Below the pieces are notes generated by a model. The model was not told where the DNA came from. It did not search any database and worked only from the letters and a program-made list of their open reading frames with translations. The translations under genes were made by a program, and so were the position numbers. A DNA stretch of 64,000 nt from Paracoccus sp. (in: a-proteobacteria) (GTDB lineage Bacteria > Pseudomonadota > Alphaproteobacteria > Rhodobacterales > Rhodobacteraceae): NCBI RefSeq assembly GCF_030538755.1, contig NZ_JAUNTJ010000003.1, forward strand, positions 155,607 to 219,606, read 5' to 3'. Below are positions 31,561-40,225 of the stretch, piece by piece (positions within the stretch are counted from its first letter, which is position 1; each line of letters begins with the position of its first letter).

Positions 31561-31902
31561 ATGTCGAAAAAACTTGAAATGTTTGGTCTTGCGCATTGCT
31601 CTACCTGTCAAAAAGCGCAGGCCGCGCTAGAGGCTGCGGGCTGGCAGGTTGCCTTCCGCGACGTGCAGAAAGACCCGCTGTCCGAGGTTGAGCGTCAGCG
31701 GTTGGCCGATGAATGGGGCGAAAAGATCATCAATCGCGCCAGCCTGACATGGCGTGGCATGTCTGATGCGGAACGGGATTTGCCGCCGGTTCAGATGATG
31801 GGCGAAAAACCCAGCGTGATGAAGCGCCCGGCCATCGCCGCTGATGACCTGCGGCTTTTGGGCTGGACTGCCAACGTCAAGCGCGCCCTGGGGGCAGAGT
31901 GA
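31561..31902 (+). CDS. ArsC/Spx-family thioredoxin-fold protein
   Basis: 113 residues with a C13-S-T-C16 motif (LAHCSTCQKA) and the family segment MMGEKPSVMKRPAI (the Arg and cis-Pro region). It resembles the YffB/Spx-type reductases rather than a true arsenate reductase; no ars genes are nearby. AAAGGCTGAAA gives a modest ribosome binding site. Likely a glutathione- or thioredoxin-linked reductase; substrate unknown. Confidence 0.85.
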   Translation: MSKKLEMFGLAHCSTCQKAQAALEAAGWQVAFRDVQKDPLSEVERQRLADEWGEKIINRASLTWRGMSDAERDLPPVQMMGEKPSVMKRPAIAADDLRLLGWTANVKRALGAE

Positions 31903-31936
31903 AATCAACGGGTTAAGGGCGATTCCTGACCAACCC

Positions 31937-32365
31937 TCAACGCCTGTTTCCGGCCAGCGAGGCGATCAGCGGGCGCACCGGGGTCAGATCGTAACCGGCG
32001 CGCAAGGCCGTTTCGACGATCTCGGCTTCGGGCAACCGCCCCGCCTGCGTCAGCGCCCACAGTGTCGTCGAGCGGTTGCCAGAGCGGCAATAGGCGATCA
32101 CCGGCTTGGCCCCGGAAATGGCCACCTCGTAATCGGCGATCATGTCGGGGGTGATCCGGCCGGGCGTAAAGGGGATCTCGTGATACTGCATCCCGGCCGC
32201 CTCGGCCGCCGCGCGCATGGTATGGCTGTCGTGATCCGGCGCGGTTTCGGCATCAGGGCGATTGTTCACCAGCACCTTGAACCCCGCAGCGGCCAGTGCC
32301 GGCACTTCGTGGGGCATGATCTGGGGCGATACCGCAAGATCCGGGGTCAGTTGGCGCAGGTCCAT
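31937..32365 (-). CDS. TIGR01244 family sulfurtransferase/phosphatase-like protein
   Basis: 142 residues of the DUF442/BLH phosphatase-like group: FKVLVNNRPDAE at the N-terminus and the active-site loop YCRSGNRST (Cys-x4-Arg). This family occurs alone or fused to persulfide dioxygenase (Blh) and is tied to sulfide handling; here it stands alone. AAAGGAGAG is placed well before the ATG. Convergent with the ArsC-like gene. Catalytic role inferred from the intact Cys/Arg loop. Confidence 0.82.
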   Translation of the reverse strand: MDLRQLTPDLAVSPQIMPHEVPALAAAGFKVLVNNRPDAETAPDHDSHTMRAAAEAAGMQYHEIPFTPGRITPDMIADYEVAISGAKPVIAYCRSGNRSTTLWALTQAGRLPEAEIVETALRAGYDLTPVRPLIASLAGNRR

Positions 32366-32413
32366 CGCACTCTCCTTTGGCTAAGGGGATTTCGTGCATC
32401 CGGGGTGGCGCTG

Positions 32414-33112
32414 TCAAGCCACACGATGCCGCGCCGTCAGGCAGGCCAGCGGATCGGGCAGGGGGGCGGTCAGATCGGGCAGAACCCAGTCTGCTGCTGA
32501 AAAATCGGTGTCGCGCGCATATTCCGACGGCGTTATCAGCACCCGCAGCCCGGCAGCCCGCGCGGCTGTCATCCCGGCCTGACTGTCCTCGATCACGATG
32601 CAGTCGCTGGCGGGCAGGCCCAGCCGTTCAAGCGCCAGCAGAAACACATCGGGCGCGGGCTTAGGAACCCGCACCTCGTCCCCGGCGGCGATGACCTGAA
32701 ATACCTCGGCTGCGGGGCGTTCCAGCGTGGCGGCGATCAGGGCCTCGACATTGGCGCGGCTGGTGGTGGTGGCGATCGCCTGCCGCACACCGTGGCGCTG
32801 CGCGGCCGCGATCAACGCCGCCACGCCGGGCCGCAACGGCGCCCCGCCGCGTTCCAGTAATCGCACATAACGATGTGTTTTATCAGCATAAATACGCCGC
32901 AGCAGGTCATCCGGCAGGGTGTTGCCGGTTTCATCGGCATAGGTTCGCAGGCGATCAATGCCACCGGGGGCCAGCAGCAGGCGTTTATAGGTCAGGCGAT
33001 CCCAGTTCCAGTCGATGGCAAAGGCGCGAAACGTCTCGTTAAAGGCGCAACGCTGGGTTTCCTCGGTCTCGGACAGGGTGCCATCGACATCCCAGATCAG
33101 CGCGCCGATCAT
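32414..33112 (-). CDS. HAD-family hydrolase, CbbY-like
   Basis: 232 residues. HAD motifs: I WDVDGTLSETEE, II ATTTSR, III KPAPDVF, IV EDSQAG. The cap sequence and DGTLSETEE resemble CbbY, which dephosphorylates xylulose-1,5-bisphosphate, but no Calvin-cycle genes are in the window, so the substrate is open (beta-phosphoglucomutase-like is another option). The start overlaps the gph stop as ATGA (33109-33112), so it is translationally coupled. Confidence 0.85.
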   Translation of the reverse strand: MIGALIWDVDGTLSETEETQRCAFNETFRAFAIDWNWDRLTYKRLLLAPGGIDRLRTYADETGNTLPDDLLRRIYADKTHRYVRLLERGGAPLRPGVAALIAAAQRHGVRQAIATTTSRANVEALIAATLERPAAEVFQVIAAGDEVRVPKPAPDVFLLALERLGLPASDCIVIEDSQAGMTAARAAGLRVLITPSEYARDTDFSAADWVLPDLTAPLPDPLACLTARHRVA

Positions 33113-33786
33113 GCTGACAGCCCCTCGACCAAGGCGGGCAGGGCGGCGAAATCGTCGAATGCGGCGGCATGAGGCAGCTCGCCCACGGGCTTTTGCCGAT
33201 AGCCGCGGGTGAACAGCAGCAAGGGCACCGGCACGGCGGCGGCGCAATCGGCATCAAATTCGCTGTCACCGACATAGAGCCCCTTGGGCCGGACCGGACC
33301 GGCACCCAGGGCGGCAAAGGCTGCGCGCAGGGGCGCCGGGTCAGGTTTCTTTTGCGGCAGGGAATCGCCTGCAATAACAACGCGGAACAGCGCATCTATG
33401 CCAAAATGCTGCAAGATGGCCTGCGTCGGTTGTGCGGGCTTGTTGGTGCAAATCCCCAAGGGATGACCGCGATCCGCCAGAACGCCCAATGTTTCAAGGA
33501 CGCCGGGATACAGCCGGGTCAGCGCCGTTGCGTGATGATAGCGGGTCATAAAGGCCGCAACCAGATCGCGGTGCAGATCCGCGCGGGCACCAACTGCCGC
33601 AATGATGCGTGTCCACAGCAGGTCAACACCGCCGCCGACAAAGCTGCGGATCGTGTCCAGCGGCAGCGGACGCAGGCCGTTCTCGCGCAGGACGGCATTG
33701 GCGGCGCCGTGAATATCGGGCACGCTGTCAATCAGGGTGCCATCCAGATCGAACACCACCGGACAAGGGGCAAAATAAACGCTCAT
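33109..33786 (-). CDS. gph: Phosphoglycolate phosphatase-type HAD hydrolase
   Basis: 225 residues. HAD motif I VVFDLDGTLIDSVPDI, motif II CTNKPAQPTQ, motif III QKKPDPAP and motif IV YVGDSEFDAD match Gph, which clears 2-phosphoglycolate from DNA repair and photorespiration-like routes. The ATG at 33786 overlaps the stop of the upstream thioredoxin-like gene (ATGA) and its own stop overlaps the next start, giving a three-gene coupled set. Confidence 0.88.
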   Translation of the reverse strand: MSVYFAPCPVVFDLDGTLIDSVPDIHGAANAVLRENGLRPLPLDTIRSFVGGGVDLLWTRIIAAVGARADLHRDLVAAFMTRYHHATALTRLYPGVLETLGVLADRGHPLGICTNKPAQPTQAILQHFGIDALFRVVIAGDSLPQKKPDPAPLRAAFAALGAGPVRPKGLYVGDSEFDADCAAAVPVPLLLFTRGYRQKPVGELPHAAAFDDFAALPALVEGLSA

Positions 33787-34337
33787 GCGGTTTTCCATTT
33801 GATCGAACAGCCCATCGAGGGCACCTGATCCTGCGGCCCTTGGCCCGTTTCCGCGATTTGCATCATCGCCTGAAACAGATCGCGGCGGGCATCAGGCGCG
33901 CCGGCAGTGCGGCCCGACGCATCCAGCCGCCCGCGATACTGCAACGCGCCTTCGGCGTTATATCCAAAGAAATCAGGCGTGCACTCCGCCCCGAAAGCCC
34001 GTGCAACATCCTGATTTTCATCGTAAAGATACGGGAAAGGAAAGCCGTGCCTCCGCGCCTCTGCCTGCATCTGTTCGGGGCCATCCTGCGGATAGCTGGC
34101 CACATCATTCGACGAAATCGCCACAACGCCAACGCCCGCCGCCATCAGGTCACGCGCATCGCGCACGATCCGGTCCATCACCGCCTGCACATAAGGACAG
34201 TGATTGCAGATAAACATGACCAAGGTGCCGCGCGCACCGCGAACATCGGCCAAGCTGTAGCTGCGCCCATCGGTTCCGGGCAGCGCGAAATCAGGCAGCG
34301 GCGCGCCAAAGTCGCAGACGGGGGGTGATACGGCCAT
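33783..34337 (-). CDS. Thioredoxin/peroxiredoxin-like protein (AhpC-TSA fold)
   Basis: 184 residues. Redoxin fold with C44-N-H-C47 in FICNHCPYVQAV, then GVVAISSNDVASYPQDG and CTPDFFGYN. This CNHCPYV-type group is widespread in proteobacteria and annotated as thioredoxin family or redoxin; its physiological partner is unknown. AGGAGATTCTG precedes the ATG at 34337; the frame is open further upstream without family resemblance. First gene of the coupled set with gph and the CbbY-like gene. Confidence 0.85.
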   Translation of the reverse strand: MAVSPPVCDFGAPLPDFALPGTDGRSYSLADVRGARGTLVMFICNHCPYVQAVMDRIVRDARDLMAAGVGVVAISSNDVASYPQDGPEQMQAEARRHGFPFPYLYDENQDVARAFGAECTPDFFGYNAEGALQYRGRLDASGRTAGAPDARRDLFQAMMQIAETGQGPQDQVPSMGCSIKWKTA

Positions 34338-34677
34338 CAGAATCTCCTGCTTGTGCCAGATGTGCCGCAGGGCGCAAGCTTCGGCAAGATGGTCAAAAGT
34401 AGCAGATTTTGGGGATTGCAATGCATTTATGTTCCATAATACGGATTATCACTTAAATACAATGTCCAGTTGACGCGCAGCGTTGGTTGTGGAGCTGTAG
34501 CCGCGTGGAGATTGGCTTGATGACCAGGATTTGCGCTGCACATGGCGCGAAACACTGTGTGGCCATGATCGTCCAAAGTGGCGGCGGCCGTGGCCGGGTG
34601 ACGGTGGTGGCACCAAGCGCCCGCTGTAAACGCCCTGCCCCATCGCCCCGCCATGCCTGTCGCATCTGCGGCGCAGG
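34338..34677. other. 340-base region with no recognisable gene
   Basis: Short reading frames exist on both strands but show no family motif or good ribosome binding site. The left 100 bases are AT-rich compared with the surroundings and probably hold the promoter of the thioredoxin-like gene; the rest is GC-rich and may be decayed coding sequence continuing the ubiV remnant. Confidence 0.6.
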
Positions 34678-34938
34678 TCATCGCCCCACATGTGGCGTGA
34701 ACTCGGCCCCGCTGGCGCCGGTCAGAAAGCCGTCGGACAGCCGCCCCAGCGGGACCGAGCCGCGCAGGTGTTCTGTCAGCGTCTGCGCATCGGTCTGCCC
34801 GGCCAGCAGGTCGTCATAGCCGCGCACCACCCCGACGAAATCGCGGCTTTGTGGCGACAGGCGCAGCGCGGCAACTCCGGCCTGACGCAATGCGTCAATG
34901 TGGTGGGCCATCGTCGCGGTGGACTGGCTGAGCGTCTG
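34678..34938 (-). pseudogene. ubiV: ubiV remnant (C-terminal fragment of a U32-peptidase-family protein)
   Basis: About 85 codons match the C-terminus of UbiV, a 4Fe-4S protein required with UbiU and UbiT for oxygen-independent ubiquinone hydroxylation. Readable segments are QTLSQSTATMAHHIDALR, AGVAALRLSPQSRDF and SDGFLTGASGAEF. Where intact proteins, as I recall them, have QTLSHTC, with an Fe-S cysteine, this copy has QSTAT and no Cys. The frame runs upstream to 35064 but that part is not UbiV-like, and the other two-thirds of the gene is missing. ubiD lies head-to-head. It reads as a deletion remnant. Confidence 0.75.
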
Positions 34939-34970
34939 GGTCAGGCTAGCCGCCCGGCGCGGGGCGGAAC

Positions 34971-34984
34971 TTGACCGAAGGCAA
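34971..34984. promoter_or_regulatory. Weak FNR/NNR-like site upstream of ubiD
   Basis: TTGAC-CGAA-GGCAA resembles the FNR/NNR pattern TTGA(T/C)-N4-(A/G)TCAA with a perfect left half and two mismatches to the right half. Its centre is about 64 bases before the ubiD start, a spacing compatible with a class II site. It also lies next to the ubiV remnant, so it may be residual or chance. Confidence 0.3.
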
Positions 34985-35041
34985 ATCTTCATCCCCCGCC
35001 CGCATGTTAGCCATGAGGCAGGCTGACACAGGATAACCGGC

Positions 35042-36538
35042 GTGCGGAGTTTACCCATATTCACCGATCTGCGGGCATTTCTTGAATGGAATCAGCGGTG
35101 CGGACAGGTTTTGCGCCTGCCTGACCCCGTGTCGGTCCGGCACGAGATGACGGCGGTGCAACTGGCCGCGCTGCGCGCCGGCGGGCCGGTGCTGCAATTT
35201 GACGCAGCCACCCTGCCCGATGGTCGCCCCGCCGGAATGCCGGTCGTCACCAACCTGTTTGCCACCTCGGAACGGGTTGCGGCGGGCATGGGGCTGACGC
35301 TGGATCAGGTGCCCGATTTCGGCGCTTTTCTGGCCGCCCTGCGCAGCCCGCCCCCGCTTGAAGGGATGCGCGACGCCCTGTCCCGCTGGCCGATGCTGCG
35401 CGCGGCGCTGTCCACCCGGCCCCGCATGTCGCGCCACGGCCCGGTGCAGCAGAACGTGACCGAAACGCCCGACCTGACCGCCCTGCCCGTGCAGGTGCCG
35501 TGGCCCGGTGATGGCGGGCCGCTGATAACTTGGCCGGTCGTCGTTACCCGCCCGCATGACAGCCGGGCCGAAGATGTGATGCGCTATAACCTTGGCGTCT
35601 ATCGCGCGCAGGTGCCTGGCCCCGACCGGCTTATCATGCGGTGGCTGGCACATCGCGGCGGAGCGGCTCATGCCCGGACATGGGCGCGGGCAGGCGAGCC
35701 GATGCCGGTGGCCGTGGTGCTGGGGGCCGACCCGGCGACGCTGCTGGCCGCCGCCCTGCCCCTGCCGGAAACCGTGTCCGAGATGACCTTTTCCGGCGTA
35801 CTGCGCGGCGCGCGAACCGAACTGATCCCCGCCCGCACCGTGCCGCTGATGGTTCCCGCCCGCGCCGAAATGGTGATCGAGGGCTGGATTCACCCCGGCG
35901 AAACCGCGCCCGAAGGCCCCTTTGGCGACCATACCGGGTATTATAACGCGGTCGAGCCGTTCCCGGTGATGCGCGTCAGCGCCCTGACCCATCGCGACGA
36001 TCCGATCTATCTGACCACCGTCACGGGCCGCCCGCCCGACGAACCCTCGGTCATCGGCGAGGTGTTCAACGATCTGGCCCTGCCGGTGATCCGGGCGCAG
36101 ATCCCCGAAATCCGCGATCTGTGGCTGCCGCCCGCCGGCTGTTCCTATCGCATCGCGGTCATCGCCATCGACAAGCGTTATCCCGGTCAGGCGCGGCGCG
36201 TGATGATGGGCGTCTGGGGGATGCTGCCGCAGTTCAGCTATACCAAGCTGCTGATCGTGGTGGATGACGACATCGACCCGCGCAACTGGGATGACATCGC
36301 ATGGGCCTTGGCCACGCGGATGGACCCGTCGCGCGACCTGATGGTGCTGGAGCGCACACCGATGGACTATCTGGATTTCGCCTCTCCCGAGGAGGGGCTG
36401 GCGGGCAAGCTGGGCATCGACGCCACCACCAAGATCGGGGCCGAAACCAACCGCGAATGGGGCAAGGTGATGGCGCTGAACCCCGACCATCAGACGCGCG
36501 CGGCTGAAATCCTGTCACGCGCGGGACTGGCGCGATGA
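35042..36538 (+). CDS. ubiD: UbiD family decarboxylase
   Basis: 498 residues, GTG start. Uses prenylated FMN to decarboxylate 3-polyprenyl-4-hydroxybenzoate in ubiquinone synthesis. UbiD blocks include DLRAFLEWNQRCGQVLRL, TWPVVVTRPHD, RYNLGVYRAQV, the catalytic-loop region EGPFGDHTGYY, and KLLIVVDDDIDPRNWDD with the terminal TKIGAETNREWG. The following ubiX supplies the cofactor. Since ubiD of the main pathway is usually elsewhere, this copy may serve anaerobic quinone synthesis or another aromatic acid; the adjacent ubiV remnant and nnrS favour an anaerobic role. Overlaps ubiX (ATGA). Confidence 0.9.
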   Translation: MRSLPIFTDLRAFLEWNQRCGQVLRLPDPVSVRHEMTAVQLAALRAGGPVLQFDAATLPDGRPAGMPVVTNLFATSERVAAGMGLTLDQVPDFGAFLAALRSPPPLEGMRDALSRWPMLRAALSTRPRMSRHGPVQQNVTETPDLTALPVQVPWPGDGGPLITWPVVVTRPHDSRAEDVMRYNLGVYRAQVPGPDRLIMRWLAHRGGAAHARTWARAGEPMPVAVVLGADPATLLAAALPLPETVSEMTFSGVLRGARTELIPARTVPLMVPARAEMVIEGWIHPGETAPEGPFGDHTGYYNAVEPFPVMRVSALTHRDDPIYLTTVTGRPPDEPSVIGEVFNDLALPVIRAQIPEIRDLWLPPAGCSYRIAVIAIDKRYPGQARRVMMGVWGMLPQFSYTKLLIVVDDDIDPRNWDDIAWALATRMDPSRDLMVLERTPMDYLDFASPEEGLAGKLGIDATTKIGAETNREWGKVMALNPDHQTRAAEILSRAGLAR

Positions 36539-37092
36539 GAGTGGTTCTGGGGGTATCGGGCGCATCCGGCGCGGCGCTTGGGCTGGCCTGCGCGCGGCAT
36601 CTGCGCGATGCGGGGGCGCGGGTCGATCTGGTCGTGTCGCGCATGGCCGAACGCACCCTGACGGATGAAGTTGGCCCGGATGCGCTGAGTGAACTGCGCG
36701 ATCTGGCCGACCGCATCCATCCCGTCGCCAATCTGGGGGCGACCATCGCGTCAGGCTCGCACCCGGTGCGCGGCATGATCGTCGCGCCCTGTTCGATGCG
36801 CAGCCTTGCGGCGATCGCGCATGGGCTGGACGACACCCTGCTGACCCGCGCCGCCGCTGTGCAGCTTAAGGAACGCCGCCCGCTGATCCTGCTGACGCGT
36901 GAGGCGCCGCTGACGCTGGCCCATCTGCGCAACATGACCGCCGCAACCGAAATGGGCGCGGTGATCCTGCCCCCCGTCCCCGCCTTTTACCTGCGCCCCG
37001 CCAGCGTGGACGAGATCATCGGCCAGATCGCCGCCCGCACGGTGGACCTGCTGCGCCTTGGCCCGCCGCGCGCCGCAGGCTGGGTCGGATGA
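36535..37092 (+). CDS. ubiX: Flavin prenyltransferase UbiX
   Basis: 185 residues. Makes prenyl-FMN for UbiD from FMN and dimethylallyl phosphate. Visible are VLGVSGASGAALGLA (flavin site), GSHPVRGMIVAPCSMRSLAAIAHG, LKERRPLILLTREAPLT and the C-terminal GAVILPPVPAFYLRPASVDEI. The ATG overlaps the ubiD stop and the gene's own stop overlaps the next start, so three genes are translationally coupled. Confidence 0.96.
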   Translation: MRVVLGVSGASGAALGLACARHLRDAGARVDLVVSRMAERTLTDEVGPDALSELRDLADRIHPVANLGATIASGSHPVRGMIVAPCSMRSLAAIAHGLDDTLLTRAAAVQLKERRPLILLTREAPLTLAHLRNMTAATEMGAVILPPVPAFYLRPASVDEIIGQIAARTVDLLRLGPPRAAGWVG

Positions 37093-38114
37093 CTTCCTTT
37101 GCCCTGCTGGCAACGCCATGGCGAGCATTTCTGCCGGTCATGGCGATCCTGTCGGCAGCCGTGCCGCTGGCTGTGCTGCACGGCTGGCAGGCCCCGGCCG
37201 GGCACGGAGGGCTGATGCTGCTGGTCATGGTTCTGGGCGCGATCTGCGGCTATGCGCCCTCGGCTCTGCCCGGTTGGGATGGCGGGCCGGTGCCGTCGCC
37301 TGCGGTAACGGCGGCGCTGCTGGTGCTGTGGCTGCTGACGCTGGCCGGGGCGGCGGCGGGGGTGCTGTGGCTGATCTGGGCGCTGCCGGTCGGCCTGTCG
37401 CTGTTGTTGCTGCGCCGCAGGCGTGGCAGCGCCAAGCGGTGGGTGGTTTCAGGCGCGGCGATGACCATCAGCGCGCTGATCGTGGCCGGGCAACCGGCGG
37501 ATGCGGTGCTGATTGCCGCCGCATTGGTGGCAGGCATCGGTGCCCGCGCGGTTCCGGCATTTCTGGCCGGGATCACCGGTCAACGGGCGGCTGATATGCC
37601 CCGGATTTGGCCGATTTCTACGGCGCTGCTGGTGGCGGCGGCGATCCCCTGCCCGCCCGCGGCCCTTGCTGCCGCAGGCTGCGTGCTGGCGCAGATGCGC
37701 GCGTGGTCCTTGTCAGCCGTGCAACGCCCGGCAGGTGCGATGCTGGTTGCGGCATGGATCGGGCTTGCGGCAGGATTGGCGGCGCACGGGTTCGGCCTGA
37801 CCACCGCCGCCCTGCATCTGCTGACCATGGGCGCCATCGCCCCGATGATCGCCGCGATCTCGACCCGCGCGGGGATGCGGCGCAGCGGTAGAGCGCCCGT
37901 CGCCAGCCCTGCCGCCATGACCTCGGTCACGCTGCTGATGGCCTCGGCCTGCTTGCGGTTGGCCGCAGCGGCAGGTCAGGTGCCGCTTGGCGCGGCATAT
38001 GCGGTCTGGTGTGCCGGATGGGCCGCTTATCTGACCGCCCTGGCCCCGGCCTTGCACGGCCCGCCGCTACGCCCGGCGTTTTCGGGGCGCAGGTCGGGGC
38101 GATCTGCGGATTAG
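37089..38114 (+). CDS. NnrS-like membrane protein
   Basis: 341 residues, about ten hydrophobic helices. It resembles NnrS: PWRAFLPVMAILSAAVPLA at the N-terminus, GYAPSALPGWDG after helix 2, GARAVPAFLAGITG, and HLLTMGAIAPMIAAISTRAG near the C-terminus. NnrS is a haem- and copper-containing membrane protein linked to nitric-oxide/nitrosative stress in denitrifiers. It is shorter than the usual 390-400 residues, and the conserved early His-x-x-His-Glu region is reduced to GHGG, so metal binding may be altered. Coupled to ubiX by ATGA. Confidence 0.7.
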   Translation: MTSFALLATPWRAFLPVMAILSAAVPLAVLHGWQAPAGHGGLMLLVMVLGAICGYAPSALPGWDGGPVPSPAVTAALLVLWLLTLAGAAAGVLWLIWALPVGLSLLLLRRRRGSAKRWVVSGAAMTISALIVAGQPADAVLIAAALVAGIGARAVPAFLAGITGQRAADMPRIWPISTALLVAAAIPCPPAALAAAGCVLAQMRAWSLSAVQRPAGAMLVAAWIGLAAGLAAHGFGLTTAALHLLTMGAIAPMIAAISTRAGMRRSGRAPVASPAAMTSVTLLMASACLRLAAAAGQVPLGAAYAVWCAGWAAYLTALAPALHGPPLRPAFSGRRSGRSAD

Positions 38115-38170
38115 GCGTTTCGTCGCAGCAAAAGGGGGCGGAAAGTCACCTCTCTGCCCCCTTGCATGTG

Positions 38171-40225
38171 TCAATTGCCAGTCAGGCCGGGCGGCGGCGC
38201 GCCAAAGGGCGACAGGCCGCCGGGGGCCGGAGCGGTTGGCGCGGTTGCGCCAGAATCGCCGCCGGGGGCTGCGGGTGTTGCCGGCGCACCAAAGGGCGAT
38301 GCGCCCTCAAAGCCGATGCCACCGCCCGATGTGCCCCCCGCTGGTGCGCCAAACGGTGACGACAATCCGCCGCTGCCGCTGGGAAATGCGCCGGGGATCT
38401 CCATCTGGGCGGCGGGTCTTTCGACCGGCTTGCCCTTGTAGTGCATGACCATGCCCGGAAAGGCGATCACCACGCCGATCATGATGACCTGAATCACCAC
38501 AAACGGCACCGCCCCCCAATAGATCTGCGCCGATGTTACCGGCGCCATCATCCGGCCGGTGACGCGATCCTTGTAGGGCACCCTTGGGGCCACGGATCGC
38601 AGATAGAACAGCGCAAAGCCGAATGGCGGGTGCATAAAGCTGGTCTGCATGTTCACGGCCAGAATGACGCCGAACCAGATCAGGTCGATCCCCACCGCCT
38701 GCGCCGCAGGGGCCAGCAGGGGAACGATGATGAAGGCCAGTTCGAAGTAATCCAGAAAGAACGACAGAAAGAACACAAGGATCGAGACGACGATCAGGAA
38801 CCCGTATTCCCCGCCGGGCAGCGACACCAGCAGATGTTCGACCCAGATATGCCCGTTCACGCCGTAAAAGGTCAGCGAGAACACCCGCGCCCCGATCAGG
38901 ATGAACATCACGAAGGCCGCCAGCCGCGTCGTCGAGGTCAGCGCCTGCGAGACCACATCAAAGGTCAGCCGCCCCTTGGCCGCAGCCAGCACCAGCGCGC
39001 CAAGCGCGCCCATGGCCCCGCCCTCGGTCGGGGTGGCCCAGCCAAGAAAGATCGTGCCCAGCACGAAAAAGATCAGCGCCAGCGGCGGCACCAGAACGAT
39101 GATGACCTGCTGTGCCAGACGGCTCATGACGCCAAGACCGCGTTCCGGGACGAAGGAAAAGTCGATAAAGCCCGACACGGCACGGAACAGCGCCCAGAAC
39201 ACCGCAGCGGCGACGCCTGCCGACAGGTAAAGGCTGACAAGCAGCGATCCGGTGCCGTGACCGCCGAACAGCGGTTCGACCATGCGCCCGATCAGGTTGC
39301 TGCCAAACAGCACCCAGCCCGCATAGGCGGCAATACCGGCGATGACGGCCTTGACGATAAAGCGCCAGCCCTCGCGCTCGGTCATGGCGACCAGATACAG
39401 CGCCATCACCGCAACCGCGCCGCCCAGAATATCGGCGTTGTTGCCCTGCGTCGGATACAGGTAATGATGCGCGGCATACATGATGCCCGCTCCCGCAGCC
39501 AAGGCCAGAATCAGCGAGGTGACGCCCGACCCCAGAGTCCGCGCCTCTTTCGGCAGGGCGGGCACGTCGTTGGGGCGAATGATCGACAGCAGAAAGACAT
39601 AGCCCATATACAGCCCGGCCAGCACCAGACCGGGGACCATCGCGCCCTTGTACATATCGCCGACCGACCGGCCCAACTGGTCGGCCATGATAATCAGCAC
39701 CAGCGACGGCGGGATGATCTGCGCCAGCGTGCCCGACGCCGCGATCACGCCCGAGGCGATCTTGCGGTCATAGCCATAGCGCAGCATGATCGGCAGCGAG
39801 ATCATCCCCATCGCGATCACCGAAGCCGCGACAACGCCCGTAGTCGCCGCCAGCAGCGCGCCCACGATCACCACCGCATAGGCCAGCCCCCCGCGCACCG
39901 GGCCGAACAGCTGGCCGATGGTGTCCAGCAAATCCTCGGCCATGCCGGATTTTTCCAGCACGATGCCCATAAAGGTAAAGAAGGGCACCGCAAGTAATGT
40001 CTCGTTCGAGACGACGCCGTTGAAAAAGCGATCCGGCAAGGCCCGCAGCAGGTTCCAGTCCAGCGAGATATTGCCGCCCGACAGCGGTGCCAACTCGACC
40101 CCGATGACAAAGAACAGCAGGCCATTCGCCGCCAGTGCAAAGGCCACCGGATAGCCGAACAGCAGAAACACGATCAGCGAGACGAACATGATCGGCGCCA
40201 TGTTCTGCGCAATAAGTTCCATCAT
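38171..40225 (-). CDS. TRAP transporter large permease (DctM/M subunit), long form with a Pro/Gly tail
   Basis: 684 residues. About 14 membrane helices; the N-terminal half (FVSLIVFLLFGYPVAFALAANG, AVPFFTFMGIVLEKSG, ASGTLAQIIPPSLVLIIMADQLG) and C-terminal half (GWATPTEGGAMGALGAL, DYFELAFIIVPLLAP, MHPPFGFALFYLRSVAP) are typical of DctM. The length and insertion between them place it in the mannitol/chloroaromatic subgroup. The last 70 residues are unusual: a low-complexity tail with three SPFGAP repeats. The start ATG overlaps the dctQ stop (ATGA; an ATG three bases on is an alternative). No binding-protein gene is adjacent; the TakP-like protein at 11797 belongs to the same subgroup. Confidence 0.9.
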   Translation of the reverse strand: MMELIAQNMAPIMFVSLIVFLLFGYPVAFALAANGLLFFVIGVELAPLSGGNISLDWNLLRALPDRFFNGVVSNETLLAVPFFTFMGIVLEKSGMAEDLLDTIGQLFGPVRGGLAYAVVIVGALLAATTGVVAASVIAMGMISLPIMLRYGYDRKIASGVIAASGTLAQIIPPSLVLIIMADQLGRSVGDMYKGAMVPGLVLAGLYMGYVFLLSIIRPNDVPALPKEARTLGSGVTSLILALAAGAGIMYAAHHYLYPTQGNNADILGGAVAVMALYLVAMTEREGWRFIVKAVIAGIAAYAGWVLFGSNLIGRMVEPLFGGHGTGSLLVSLYLSAGVAAAVFWALFRAVSGFIDFSFVPERGLGVMSRLAQQVIIVLVPPLALIFFVLGTIFLGWATPTEGGAMGALGALVLAAAKGRLTFDVVSQALTSTTRLAAFVMFILIGARVFSLTFYGVNGHIWVEHLLVSLPGGEYGFLIVVSILVFFLSFFLDYFELAFIIVPLLAPAAQAVGIDLIWFGVILAVNMQTSFMHPPFGFALFYLRSVAPRVPYKDRVTGRMMAPVTSAQIYWGAVPFVVIQVIMIGVVIAFPGMVMHYKGKPVERPAAQMEIPGAFPSGSGGLSSPFGAPAGGTSGGGIGFEGASPFGAPATPAAPGGDSGATAPTAPAPGGLSPFGAPPPGLTGN

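Noticed and set aside
31561-31902. Arsenate reductase assignment
   Set aside because: CSTC and context fit the YffB/Spx-type branch; no arsenic-resistance genes are nearby.
34427-34691. Several 70-85 codon frames on the minus strand between the thioredoxin-like gene and the ubiV remnant
   Set aside because: Overlapping in different frames, no ribosome binding site and no recognisable motif.
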